Shown piece by piece: positions 30,201 to 39,545 of a stretch of DNA of 64,000 nt (within the stretch, counting starts at the first letter, position 1; the number at the start of each line of letters is the position of its first letter). Below the pieces are notes generated by a model that did no database searches, was not told the origin of the DNA, and was given only the letters and a program-made list of their open reading frames with translations. This DNA comes from Thamnaconus septentrionalis (taxonomy: Eukaryota; Chordata; Actinopteri; Tetraodontiformes; Monacanthidae): the NCBI GenBank assembly GCA_009823395.1, contig CM020503.1, forward strand, positions 2,176,501 through 2,240,500. The letters are read 5' to 3'. The position numbers were made by a program, and so were the translations under genes.

Positions 30201-33200
30201 GGCTGCTGTCTCCCTCCTTCAACAGGAGCTCCATCCCATCATCTCCACAATCCTCCTCATCTTCCTGCTCACTCTGCTCCACATCCTTCTCACTGTCGTC
30301 CTCGTCACCGCTGTCACCTGGAGACTCTGAGAAGAGGAGATGGTGTAAAATGTATTTAAATGGTAGTGAAAGAAGCACTGATGAACGAGCGTGAGGACGC
30401 TGGCAGTGGTCGGCGGATCACCGAAAGGGATTCTCACTGCGGACTCAGAAATACCTGAAGAGGATGTGTTGCTCTCTGCGTCGCTCTCTTCCTCATCAGT
30501 CTCCACCTCCTCATCCCCCGACGCCTCTGAATCCGAGCTGGCTTTGGACCCAGATGCTGAAGCAACCTCGAAGTCAGAGGCGTATGCCCCTTTGTACTTC
30601 TCCAGCAGCTCCTCCACACTCATGTCACCTTCAGGGAGAGCAGAGACGTGTCAGAGGGGTGGATGTCTACTGTAGCGATCTCGAAAAAGGCCGCAGCTTC
30701 AGAGAAACCGAAAGCTTGCAGACACACAAAACCTTCTGAGCCAAACACCGGATTGACATTTTATTCAGATCTTTGATGATCATGATAAAGAGAAGGGTGT
30801 ACTCTACCCTCTCTGGCCAAGTCATCCAGTTCCTCTGCGTGATTTACATCTCCTTCAACCTTCTCCTGAGCAGCTATGGTGTCCTCCTGGTCCTCCGCTA
30901 AAAAATATTATTTCAAATGAAAAGAAAATAGTTCCAGGTCACATAAAGGAGTGCAATGCATTGCGATGCATTAGCCAACACCTTTTAAATTTCTTACCAT
31001 CCTCTTCGTTGGCAGTGAATTCACCATCTTCCTCTTCGTTCCCCGCTGACGAAGAGGTTTCATCTGAGCATTCTTCTTCTGAGACCGACTCCTGGAGGAT
31101 TCAGTGAATCAGCGGTCAACATCAAAAAATCGTTTGTTTTAAAAAAAAAATGAAACTATTCATATTCTTGAATGGACAGTTCATCCAAATGTAGAATATA
31201 ACAATGCAAGTCAATTGTGTTTTAGGATTCCAATGTCAAAAACAATCTTCATTAACAACACAGCATTAAAAAGCTCCTGTTTGGAGTGGTACGGTATCAC
31301 CAGAGTACTTTTGTTATAGTCTTAAATTTCCTGTGTAAATGTGGTTTCGTGGCCTCTTCAACTGCAATCAGATCAATTTCAAACATGGCCAGAATCTGTT
31401 CCATCAGCAGACTCTGGCAGAGTTGAAGCAAAGCTGTCATTTAATTCTCCAAACCACTGACCCTGTCATGTTGTTTTAAAATTGTGTGGTAGTTCGCAAA
31501 AAATTCGGAAATCTTCTATTTGTGAAGAGAGAAAAAATCTGCGCATGTTTATACCTGTGGCAAGTTCAGGGTGCTGAGTAACTGGTCAAGAGGGAGCAGA
31601 CCCTCCTCTTTCAGCAGCTCAATCTCCCGTTGGTGGCTCTCAGCATCATTGCCCTCCTGCTGCTCCTCCACCTCTATGGTCTCCTCATCATCTTCCTCCT
31701 CCATGGTTGGCTCAAAGTCTCCATCTGCAAGAGGAGAAAAGTTATAAACGGATCAGAAGTCTTTCTTGGAGAAATAAAAAGAGAATCTTGCATGCATGGG
31801 CCACCGCCTGCAGAGATTTCAGTTCTTGGCTGCAACATGTTCTTGCTACAACACGAGACAAACTCCTGTTGACGACCTATTTGTGTGAGCAACACGCTCA
31901 CAGCATGGTAACCCTCGCTGGCCTTGGCATGGTTGCCGTAGGTGGGCTTCAGCACAGTTCTGTTTCATGCACGCAACATGCACAATGTAATATGCAAGCG
32001 TCTCTCTGCAAGACGGTGCCTAATGCAGTCAGTAGACCTCGACATGTGCAATGGCTGACTGAAGTCATTAAGCCAGAGAAACGTTTTTAATGGCCTTGTC
32101 CACAGCGCTGCCATTAGTTTACCGTAGTTTAACATGATCACATATTTAGTGAAGTCAGACTTGCGTGTATGTGGATGACTTGAAAGGTGCAATATAAATC
32201 CAAGCCATCATTATCATAAATATTGTTATTATTATTATTACTAAAAAAATAGAGTTCAATTGTTATTTTATTTATTGTGATTTGTACTGTTATCACAATA
32301 AATTACAGAACATGATTTTTTTTTTATTCCCTATCGCCCAACTCTCCTTGACAAAGACAGTGAAGAAAAGCTTTTTGTTTGCACAATGCACCATACTTCA
32401 GTGGTAAACACTTTTGAATCAGTCACCAGAGTGTAGCTATGGCAACGTCCCTCTCTGAGTTTCAGCTCTGAAGGCAATGTCACACACAGCCAGTCAAGCA
32501 TTTTTTTTTCTTAATAAATGAAGACAGATTCTCACCCTCGTCATCGACAGGAGCGGGCAGAGGGGTTTTGGCCGTGGGTGGGACGGTCTCAGGGGGCCTG
32601 ATGGGTGCGAGCGACTTGCTGAGGAGGTCAGAGTACTTCTCCGTCTGGCCCACAATGAAGTCCAGCTGGAGGTCCAGCGCCTTCTTCCTCTTCTCCTCCA
32701 GCCTGGACTGCTGCTTATACTGAACCACCTGTAGCATAAATCATAAATGACTAGTCAACACAGGTGATCTTTCTTGAGGACACCTGGATGGTTTCACTAG
32801 TGGAAAGAGGCGTGAACGTTACCTTCTCAACACTGCTCCAAAACGCTCGCACTTCCTTCGCAATGGAGGAGGCCACTCGTCTGATCTTGGCGTGCTCGTC
32901 TCTTTTGGCTTTTTCCTCTTTCTGCCTCAGCTCCTCGTGGTGTCGCATCACCATTCGCACCACCTGGCAGGCCGTGACAACAACACAATACATCTGAAGC
33001 ACGGAAAGAGTACACAGTGTGCTATTTTCTAGCTTTATTTTACGCAACGCTGTTGCGGGACAAAGACTTCTGGGTTACCTTCCTGGCCACGCCTCTCTTC
33101 CATCGCCTCTCTTGGGCAAAGTCGGCAGAGAGCCACTGCATCTCCTCACACAGGTATTCCCAGTGAACTTTAGGCCGCTGTGGCTCCGTCAGACGGGTGA

Positions 33201-36200
33201 GACGCTTCATGGACCAGAAGCCCTCCCGCTTCAGTGCCTGAGTTCGATGCTCGATGTCTGCTTCCTGCAGGAGGCAATGACCCATCATTCAATGCTAATA
33301 AAACACCAGTGCACTGCAAGAGCACTTCTGAAACTTTTCAATTGTATACAAAAAAAGCTCATTTAAATTTAAAGCTTATTCAAGTTAAACTTTGCTTTTT
33401 TTCAGATTGACTTCATTTGAAAACAGAACGGAGACAAAATGTTTTTTTTAGAAAATAGTTTCTTCACTGATGCATGTATTTCAAGTATAGAATATTTCAA
33501 GCAAGTTACTGCCAATCGTACACTGGCAATTTTTGTGGCCACTTCAAACCGCTTCTGTAAAAAAATCAAATATCCAACTTTAATTTTGAGAGATTCAATT
33601 CAGGCTTCCAGATTCTCACTTACATGCTTAGCCAGCTCGGCCATGTCTGTGTGACGCTCTCCACGCGGGCGCTGAGGGGTGTTCTGGTCCAGTGGGGAGG
33701 AGGTGGAGGAAGAGTAGCCGCAGACGGTGGAAGGGGAGACAAACTTGCCGTGAGGGCCCCGCAGAGGCGACGAGCGCTCCCGGCGCCGAGCAGACCAGTC
33801 GCTGCTGGGTGAAGGACTGGAGTAAAGTGAGGAGGTGGACTGGGAGGCGGTGACTCCGTCGCCCATCCACTGGAAAGAGGAAAAGCCACAGTTAAAAGTC
33901 AGGCAATGAGACAGAGGTAAGACTGGCAGAATAAAAGAAAAACTGCATGAATCCGCTCATACTTTTGAAGAACTGCTGATGAATAAAATAAACAGTGACA
34001 CACTACTGCTGCACAGAGGCTGCGTTCATTCAGCAGAGAGTGAACCTCTCTCTGTGTCTGTCCAACTGTCCCTGTGTCACACTACATGTAAACATACATG
34101 TGGCCATACTCATGAAACAAACACTGATCACATGACAAGGATGAGAAAAAAAAAAAGTATCATTAAGAAAGAAACTAAATCAACAGAAATGAATTTGTCA
34201 TTGACAGATGACATGTGACAGGATGTCACATGTTTTACGTCATAATAACAAGCACCAAAAAGTAGCATACAATGGCGTTTTAGCATCATCGCAATCACCA
34301 TTACAATACTACAGAGTGGATGGATGGACATTCATTGACGGTCCAGCTTGGAATTGTTATAATTTAGTCCCAATCCATCCAGTTCATACTGAGGTTTTTC
34401 TCTTTTTTATTACAGGTAGAAGGGTTCAGTTGGGGCAACTGGATTTGTTCGTCTTGCAATCTTGAAGATGTTTCGCCTCTCATCTGAAAGGCCTCTTCAG
34501 TTCATTCAGAACCGAAAACCCCTCAGATGAGAGGTGAAACGAGCGAGTCCAGCTGCCCTGACTGAACCCTCCTGCTTTAAGATGACCTGTATGACTGAAA
34601 AGCTTCACAGACACCTTGTTATTCAACTTTGTGCATTACAGCGACAGCAACAGCTGAAAAAGAAAAAACTACTTGGTGAATGAAGCCACTACCTTGTGTG
34701 AGCGTGCAGGGGTGGTCATCTCGCCCTCCGTCTTGTCGGGGTCCTCGTCGCTGGCCTCCTCGGGGCTGCTCATCTGTCCTGAAGTGGCCTCGAGGGCGTC
34801 GCCGTCGCCCAGGCCTTCGTCCTGATCCATGTCCTCCAGCTCATCCTCCATGTAGAGCGAGTCCTGCTGTCCCGCGGGGTCACTGGGACTCCCTGCTGAC
34901 GGCGGGAGCGCAGTCAGGGAGTTGGGAGTGACGGGTGGGGCGGTGTCGGCAGGAGCGACGATGTCCTCCAAGACCAGATCAGAGTTCCCCGCCGGCTGTG
35001 GTTCATCCATTAAGGCCTCTTTAGCAGATTTTCCTGTGGAGGGGAGCGACGTGGCGGGCGTTTGATTGACAGAGCGCCGCGTCTGATCGGCTGCAGCGAC
35101 GCGTTGAGGAAGGCACTCGCTCGCTGCGCCGCCGGGCTGCGAGCTGTGGGCGTTGGCCAGCTGGCCGCTGCCGCTCTGCTGGTTGGACACCTGCGCCGGA
35201 AGCGAGGTCGGGGTTTCAGGTGGGGGGTTTCTCCTCGTTTGAGCAGGAGGTTCGGGATGGGAGAGGACTGGGAGGTGGTGGCGAGGGTCTCCGGGCCGGG
35301 CCCGGCGGAGACGGCAACGCTCTGAAGAGTCGGCGACGGGGCTGCGGCGCTCACCACCGTCACCTGCGGGGTCAGGTGCTGCCCGTGAGAGACGCGGACG
35401 GTGACGGCGACGGGCAGTTTGATGGCGCCGTCCTGGCCCGCCGACACCAGCGACAGCACACCTGCCGCCGACTCCGTCTGGGGAGCGGCGCTCCCGTCCC
35501 CCACGTCCTCCTCCTCCTCAACCACCTGCGAGCGAGGCGTCACAATCTGCAGGCCGTCTTCTCCTCGTTGGATGGTGAAGGCCTGGGGCGGCTCGGCGGC
35601 CACCTGCACCAGGCAGACCTCGCTGGAGTTGGCCGACACTTGGACGGCTTGGTTGGCGTCCAGCACCAGGTGCTGGCTGACGGCGGCCACCCGGGGGCCC
35701 TTCAGGGCCAGGCTGCCGTCGGGGCGAGGCGGCGGCGGCAGGGTCTGGGTGGCGTCGTGCTGCAGAGGCTGCTGCGTGATGATGACGGTGTCGCCCTCGC
35801 TGATGGCGTGCAGCTCCTGCTTGAAGTCCTCCGAGTGCTCCAGCAGCGCGTTGAACAGGTTGACCTCGTACTCGGGCGAGTGGGACCCCGGGCCGCATAC
35901 CGTCTCCTCGGCCACCTCCTCCACCAGGCTGCAGAACTGGTAGACCTCCACGGGCTGCGAGTGCAACTCCAGGTCGCCCTGGACGCCCTGCGCCGCCAGC
36001 TGGTTGACGATGGCGGCCTCGCACACGCTGCCGTCCTCCCGCTGCAGCAGGTAGCTCTGGTTGAGCTGCACGTCGGCCCAGTCGCCGCCCAGCTGGCCGT
36101 CCTCGCCCACCACCACAATCTCCTGGGCGTGGACCGAGTGCACCAGCGTCTCGGCGCCGAGGAGCCCCTCGGGGGAGTGCGACGCCTCGGCCGGGACCAC

Positions 36201-37780
36201 CACCTGCTCCGCCTGCAGGGCCACCACCAGGCTGGCGTCGTAGACGGTGGGGGGGCGGTCCTCCTCCTCCTCCTCCACCACCTCCTCGGTGGAGGCAGGG
36301 AAGGAGACCACCGCCGTGCTCAGTCCTTCTTCTTCTCCTCCTCCTCCCGCGCAGCTCTGCAGCTGCTCCCCGTCAGGGGGGCCGCCGCCGCTCGTCTGGA
36401 CGACGGCCCCCTCGCTGGCGGACGCCGAGTCTCCTTCCAACCCTGGAAGCGACTCTGCTGTTACATTCTCCATTATTCCGTCTGGGGGAGGAGGAGGTCG
36501 AGCTCCCTCGGTGACGAGTCCGGCCTCCACTGAATTTGCCTTCTGCGTTTGTCTGCCGTCGTTTGAGGTGTCTTTGAAATTTGGTTGTGTTTTTGATATG
36601 TCAGTTTGTTCAATGTCACCGTCGCCGGGTGAAGGCGAGGGCAGCGGGGACGGCCGTGTGTCCTGCCGACCGTCCGTCCGCTCTGCAGCCTCCGCCAGAG
36701 TACCAGCGGCGCTCGGACTCTCCTCCCCGTCGCACAGCTCCGCGGCGCCGTCTTTGACAGCGACTCCTGATTGTTGCACCGGTGACGCCACGGAGTCGCT
36801 TTGAGATTGCGGACTTGTGTGCTCTTTTCCATCAAGTTTGGCATTTGTTGCAGTCTCTGGTTTGTATTCCGACACGATGGCCTGGTTCTCTTTTGTGCCC
36901 ATCTTAACCCCGAGTCCCGCGGCCTCTCCCCCAGGCGGCTGGATCTCATTTCTTTGACTAACGGAGCAGCTTTTCTCTTTATCAGTTTGTGACCCGTAAT
37001 GCACCTCTTGCTCCGCGCCGTCGACCCGTTCATCCGAGGTGAGCGGCGGAGAAAGAGGGGAGGAAAGCGTTTGTATCCCAACAGAGGAACTACAATCCTT
37101 TGTGAGCGATGCTGGCAGGGACCAGGGAACTCCAGCGACGCTCTCCTCGGCGGGAGCCTTTTCTGAGACGTTCTCCTCTGAGTCGCCGCTGAGCGGTAGA
37201 GTCCCGGGCAAGAGGCTCGGAGCGGCGCTCTCCATGCTGGAGAAAGCCGAGTCGTTGCTTTCCGGCAATGGCACGCTGGACGGACAGGTGAGCGGAGGGT
37301 CTGGGCGGGGGGCAGCTTTGACCGGCTGCGGGGCATGCCGAGGCAACTCCCCAGCCACATTCTGTGCAGCCTGGGGGTCGCCACCCAGCACATCCACAGC
37401 CGGAGGGGCACGCTGCCGCACCGCCTCCTCCTCAAGGCTTTCTTCCCCTGTGCTGTCCTGGCTACACACAGCACCTGCAGGGGAAAACAGGTGGTTAGCA
37501 AAGCCGCAGCTCCTGCATTCAAAGATTGTGAATCTCAAACAAAAAAGTTACTGTTGGGCAATCGCTGTACTTTCACATTTTGTACCCCTCTCCAAAAACA
37601 AAACATTGGCATCTCAATCTACAAGACAACTGATAAACATTGGTAGTACATATGTTAATATATATTACAAACTTTAAAAAAAAAAAAAAAAAAAACCTCT
37701 CACCTGACTGTGGTGTGAGACACAGATCTTCTGTGCTTTCTACTTCCAGGATGCTGAAATTAGGCTCCCCTCCACATGTT
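16583..37780 (-). CDS. srcap: SRCAP, Swi2/Snf2-family ATPase of the H2A.Z-exchange complex
   Basis: On the minus strand I can chain 32 exons by donor, acceptor and phase: 37780-37704, 37474-34693, 33869-33624, 33264-33079, 32963-32823, 32728-32536, 31724-31555, 31091-30998, 30897-30808, 30628-30455, 30326-30103, 29919-29742, 29630-29494, 29321-29152, 28189-27860, 27745-27559, 27473-27304, 27171-27020, 26891-26676, 26254-26090, 25863-25729, 25530-25201, 25027-24831, 24647-24334, 24243-24041, 23622-23453, 23317-23121, 22419-22305, 21927-21802, 21706-21530, 21438-21355 and 21261-16583. Order: HSA domain, acidic region, split SNF2 ATPase with a long insertion, AT-hook C-terminus. SRCAP replaces H2A-H2B with H2A.Z-H2B in nucleosomes. 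From the third exon onward the protein would be about 3,300 residues, like human SRCAP (3,230). The first two exons are extra, and the start codon was not located. The last exon and the large second exon contain frame breaks described separately. Confidence 0.93.
16597..16650 (-). repeat. CAG/CTG tract encoding the polyglutamine tail of SRCAP
   Basis: The plus strand carries about 17 consecutive ctg/gct triplets. In the frame that ends at the TGA of 16585-16583 this is a polyGln run followed by His-His-Asn-Lys-Thr. A second, shorter CAG tract (about 11 Gln) lies near 17094-17123. Confidence 0.85.
17965..18047 (-). repeat. 12-bp coding minisatellite (Glu-Gln-Glu-Ala) in the srcap last exon
   Basis: Six to seven units of a 12-bp period (plus strand gctccgcttcct, with one cacttcct variant) encode EQEA repeats, one reading EQEV. 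Because the unit is a multiple of three, copy-number change keeps the frame. Confidence 0.92.
19252..19396 (-). repeat. 72-bp tandem duplication inside the srcap last exon
   Basis: The plus-strand word ttttcacacttgtggagacg recurs exactly 72 bp later (19253 and 19325) and a third partial start (gtttcacact) follows after another 72 bp. The two full units differ at only a few bases. The unit is in frame and repeats a 24-residue Ala/Pro/Ser-rich segment containing [15 protein letters not shown]. Confidence 0.9.
21355..23622 (-). CDS. srcap: SRCAP C-terminal helicase lobe and following exons
   Basis: Exons 23622-23453 and 23317-23121 encode the C-terminal RecA-like lobe: [60 protein letters not shown] and the arginine-finger motif [17 protein letters not shown]. 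Exon 22419-22305 continues with the conserved [19 protein letters not shown] segment. Exons 21927-21802, 21706-21530 and 21438-21355 give the acidic and helical post-helicase segment ending [19 protein letters not shown]. These motifs couple ATP hydrolysis to DNA translocation. All junctions are in phase and catalytic residues are intact. Identity to human SRCAP is high here, which separates it from EP400 and INO80. Confidence 0.96.
22420..23120 (-). other. Long srcap intron between the HRIGQ exon and the next
   Basis: This 701-bp intron is AT-rich and unique in appearance. I see no extra exon and no mobile element with recognisable ends. Confidence 0.65.
23650..23740. repeat. Perfect inverted repeat (hairpin) in a srcap intron
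   Basis: The 16-bp arm gagctacctgttgcat (23695-23710) is repeated exactly in inverse at 23721-23736, separated by aaatatatat. One further A-T pair can extend the stem. It follows a segment (gtactttattaatccaggaaatt) resembling the ends of some fish interspersed repeats. Confidence 0.9.
24041..25863 (-). CDS. srcap: SRCAP ATPase insertion region and lead-in to the C lobe
   Basis: Exons 25863-25729, 25530-25201, 25027-24831, 24647-24334 and 24243-24041 encode the SRCAP-family insertion that splits the ATPase. Its beginning is Pro/Ala/Thr-rich with conserved islands ([25 protein letters not shown]). A Ser-rich part ends [12 protein letters not shown] better conserved segment follows ([14 protein letters not shown]). 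The block ends [18 protein letters not shown], which leads directly into motif IV of the second lobe. In INO80-family remodelers this insertion recruits RuvBL1/RuvBL2 and ARP6. The mammalian insertion is much longer in its Pro-rich part. Confidence 0.92.
26090..27473 (-). CDS. srcap: SRCAP post-lobe-1 region, including a GC-AG intron
   Basis: Exons 27473-27304, 27171-27020, 26891-26676 and 26254-26090 encode SRCAP sequence after the first ATPase lobe. Landmarks are [10 protein letters not shown], a Pro-rich linker, [13 protein letters not shown] and [16 protein letters not shown], which align with human [32 protein letters not shown]. The donor of exon 27171-27020 is GC rather than GT (AAG|GCAAGTG). 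Using the nearby GT four bases on would break the frame of the following exon. Confidence 0.92.
27559..30326 (-). CDS. srcap: SRCAP N-terminal ATPase lobe (helicase motifs I-III)
   Basis: Exons 30326-30103, 29919-29742, 29630-29494, 29321-29152, 28189-27860 and 27745-27559 encode the first RecA-like lobe. It begins [20 protein letters not shown] and carries the Walker A motif DEMGLGKT, motif Ia [12 protein letters not shown], the Walker B box LILDEAQ, and motif [24 protein letters not shown]. It continues to [20 protein letters not shown] and [13 protein letters not shown]. Near-identity to human SRCAP identifies the subfamily. Binding and catalytic residues are all present, so an active enzyme is expected. 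Confidence 0.96.
28190..29151 (-). other. Intron within the srcap ATPase lobe
   Basis: A 962-bp AT-rich intron lies between the DEAQ exon and the TGTPLQN exon. No exon, microsatellite or element with clear ends is visible. Confidence 0.65.
30103..31724 (-). CDS. srcap: SRCAP acidic region before the ATPase
   Basis: Five small exons (31724-31555, 31091-30998, 30897-30808, 30628-30455, 30326-30103) encode a strongly acidic stretch. Conserved SRCAP islands are [54 protein letters not shown] and [15 protein letters not shown]. The repeated 'REG-x-LP/S-x-EELL' helices are known in SRCAP and Domino proteins and the region is implicated in handling H2A.Z-H2B dimers. All phases agree. Confidence 0.93.
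31725..32535 (-). other. srcap intron without recognisable content
   Basis: An 811-bp intron of ordinary composition. A short AT-rich (tta)n-like stretch lies near 32225-32245. No coding or mobile sequence is supported. Confidence 0.6.
32536..33869 (-). CDS. srcap: SRCAP HSA domain exons
   Basis: Exons 33869-33624, 33264-33079, 32963-32823 and 32728-32536 encode a Ser-rich lead (from Trp-Met-Gly-Asp), then MAELAKH, then the HSA domain [55 protein letters not shown] and [19 protein letters not shown]. It closes with [27 protein letters not shown]. The HSA domain binds actin and actin-related proteins in SWR1-type remodelers. The exon boundary AKH|EAD sits exactly where the human protein reads AKH-EAE. 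The in-frame Met at 33866-33864 would give an N-terminus of about the human length. Confidence 0.94.
34431..34570. repeat. Fold-back repeat with about 50-bp arms in a srcap intron
   Basis: The left arm begins agggttcagttggggcaact and ends cctctcatctga. The right arm is its near inverse (tcagatgagaggtgaaac to gactgaaccct). The left arm carries about 18 extra bases. The word 'gaagatgtttcgcctctcatc' belongs to an interspersed repeat I recall as common in fish genomes. Confidence 0.8.
34693..37474 (-). CDS. 2.8-kb exon spliced in phase ahead of the SRCAP HSA region; unrecognised protein
   Basis: The minus-strand exon starts after a CTGCAG acceptor ([17 protein letters not shown]) and ends SHK at an AAG|GTAGTG donor in phase 0. 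That joins the next SRCAP exon (Trp-Met-Gly-Asp) without a frame break. It encodes about 927 residues, mostly acidic and rich in Ser, Pro and Gln. A more ordered part at about 35780-36270 reads [44 protein letters not shown] and [21 protein letters not shown] do not recognise a domain. A one-base break at a G6 run (35222-35227) must be allowed to keep the frame. It may be a fish-specific N-terminal extension of SRCAP or a separate gene. The only good promoter upstream is at about 39.5 kb. Confidence 0.7.
37704..37780 (-). CDS. Small exon upstream of the 2.8-kb exon, coding status uncertain
   Basis: A 77-bp segment is bounded by a CCCTCAG acceptor and a CAG|GTGAGAGG donor. In the frame that continues into the 2.8-kb exon it reads [19 protein letters not shown] without stop, ending in one base that completes a Gly codon with the next exon. 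The same frame is also open further upstream to 37944, so the acceptor is not proven. An out-of-frame ATG occurs near its start. The true translation start was not found. Confidence 0.55.
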
Positions 37781-39264
37781 CTGAGGGAGACACATGCATG
37801 GTAAGTTTCACCAAACTCCGCACCGACCTTCCTTCCCTTCAACTGTGGGGGGTTTCCCAAAGGATCTACAACATTTTCTCGTCGGCTACATAAACAAAAC
37901 CGAAATACAATGAATGTTGGGAACGATGACTGACTACACTTCACGGGCTACAAGCAGCAGCTGCAGGAACAACTCCTGGTAGAGCAGCCTTAGTAAACAA
38001 CCGTTCGGGTCCACAGTTTGTTTTATTTTGCATGTGCATCGTTTGGCCTGTCACGATATGTACCGAGTGAAGCAGCGGCTCCGCTGGCGAGCTCCAAGTT
38101 GCATCTGCTGCAGTCGCCCACCGGAAGATGTTGGGAATTCTGCAGCACGCGCTCTCGTGCTAAGAGCCGGCGAGCGAGCGCGCGGGCCTCCAGTCATTCA
38201 TTTGATGCTGGTTTAGACGTTGATTTGATTCATCACTGCCACTTGTCGCCAATGCGAGCTTTAATGTGTGTATTAAGCTTACGAACGTCTCTTTATATGT
38301 AGTTAATTCTGTGAGCGGTCGCTGCGCTCCAGAGATGAAACGATGAAACGGGACGGACTCTACTTTCTATTCCATTTTGTGGCTTGCGAACGCTAACACA
38401 AATTCGGAATCGTGCTTTATATCCTAGCCGCCGATTTAAAATGGTTAACATTGATGCGTGAACGCTGCCGATGAGGCGAGCGGGGCTGGCTAGCCAGCTA
38501 GCTAGCTAGCGGTAGCTTGGACAAAAACACTGCTTGGGTGGCACTGGAGGAAAACTGCCTGCTAACTAGCAACGTAGAATAGTTGGTTGGGTGCGTTCGG
38601 GGGGTTTTTTTGTGCGCAGATTTCGAATCCCACCACCCCCAATTGTGTAATGAGCAAACTCCTCAAACGAGCTGTGGCATCTGATAAGTCACTTCGCAAC
38701 TGGAAACAAAAAAAGACAACTGAAAAGTCGCATTAAAGCCCGCTTCTGCATGCACTGTTAGAGGGGGGGACAATCACTCGTGACGTCATTGCGTGGGGTC
38801 AAATATGTTTGAGCGACATTTTTTTAATTATATATAATTATTCATTTTCAAATGCTAACAAATATTCGTGTGTATCCCCATAGAGAAAATGTTTAACCTT
38901 AAACGTTATTAAGTTACATATAAATTTTGCAACGACTACGCGGGGAGCGGAGGGGGACTACTACGGTCAACGGTCGGCTCCCCAAGAAGCGACGGCAGGG
39001 AATTTATTGTTCCACATTCGTTTCTTTCCGCAAAGAAAATGTTGAGTGCATGTCCCTCGACGTTGAGGCTGTTCCTTTCAGACATCCGTTTAGGGTAGCG
39101 ACAATACCAACCAACACAAAAGCAGTCCATTTGAGAGCGCTACCAAATTCGAGGCGACGCAAGTGTATTCTCAATCGTTAGCCCCGCGCCCCCCTTGGTC
39201 CCCCCATTACTTCCTCCTTGCCCCCCTCCCTCCCAAGGCCGCCATCTTAAGTTCCCACCTACCT
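37781..39264 (-). other. Probable first intron of srcap
   Basis: This stretch separates the small 77-bp exon from a candidate 5' untranslated exon. It is CpG-rich in parts (about 38060-38180 and 38440-38560), contains several GCTAGC words near 38490-38515, and a CRE-like TGACGTCA at about 38781-38788. No open frame that could supply a convincing N-terminus was identified. Confidence 0.5.
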
Positions 39265-39545
39265 CAAAATTTCCGACCGATTTTCTTTTACTAAATTCTC
39301 GCTGAAGGAGTCGTCATCCGCGAAAAATCGTTCTCAATCCGTGATGCCAGTAATCCAAACTGTCTCCCGGTACCCAACGAGGTACCACCGGGTCTGTGGG
39401 AAGAAGTTACGATACGGACCGGGGAGGAACTGGATTTCGGCGCAGAATGTAGCGGTCGCGGGGAGGAGACTTTAACGCAGCGAAATGGTGGAGAGCTGCT
39501 GCTGCTGACAAAGTACGGAACGCAGCCGTAGTCTCGCGAGACGAC
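39228..39545 (-). promoter_or_regulatory. srcap: srcap promoter and first untranslated exon
   Basis: A GC-rich block carries the palindrome TCTCGCGAGA at 39532-39541, a core-promoter motif of TATA-less vertebrate housekeeping genes. On the minus strand a candidate first exon ends TTTTGAG|GTAGGTGG near 39265. About 20 bp into the following intron is AAGATGGCGGCC, a match to the YY1 downstream element. The block lies between the 3' end of fbrs and the first coding candidates of srcap. The transcription start is inferred, not observed. Confidence 0.65.

Noticed and set aside
35220..36533. Plus-strand open frame of 437 codons
   Set aside because: Antisense to the 2.8-kb minus-strand exon, rich in Gly, Arg, Leu and His as expected for a shadow frame.
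37573..37944. Extended first coding exon starting at ATG 37944
   Set aside because: The frame is open into the 77-bp exon, but the N-terminal residues look like translated intron and a good CCCTCAG acceptor lies inside. Kept only as an alternative.
39240..39250. ATG inside AAGATGGCGGCC as the srcap start codon
   Set aside because: It opens only 12 codons before a stop. The word is better explained as a YY1 site.
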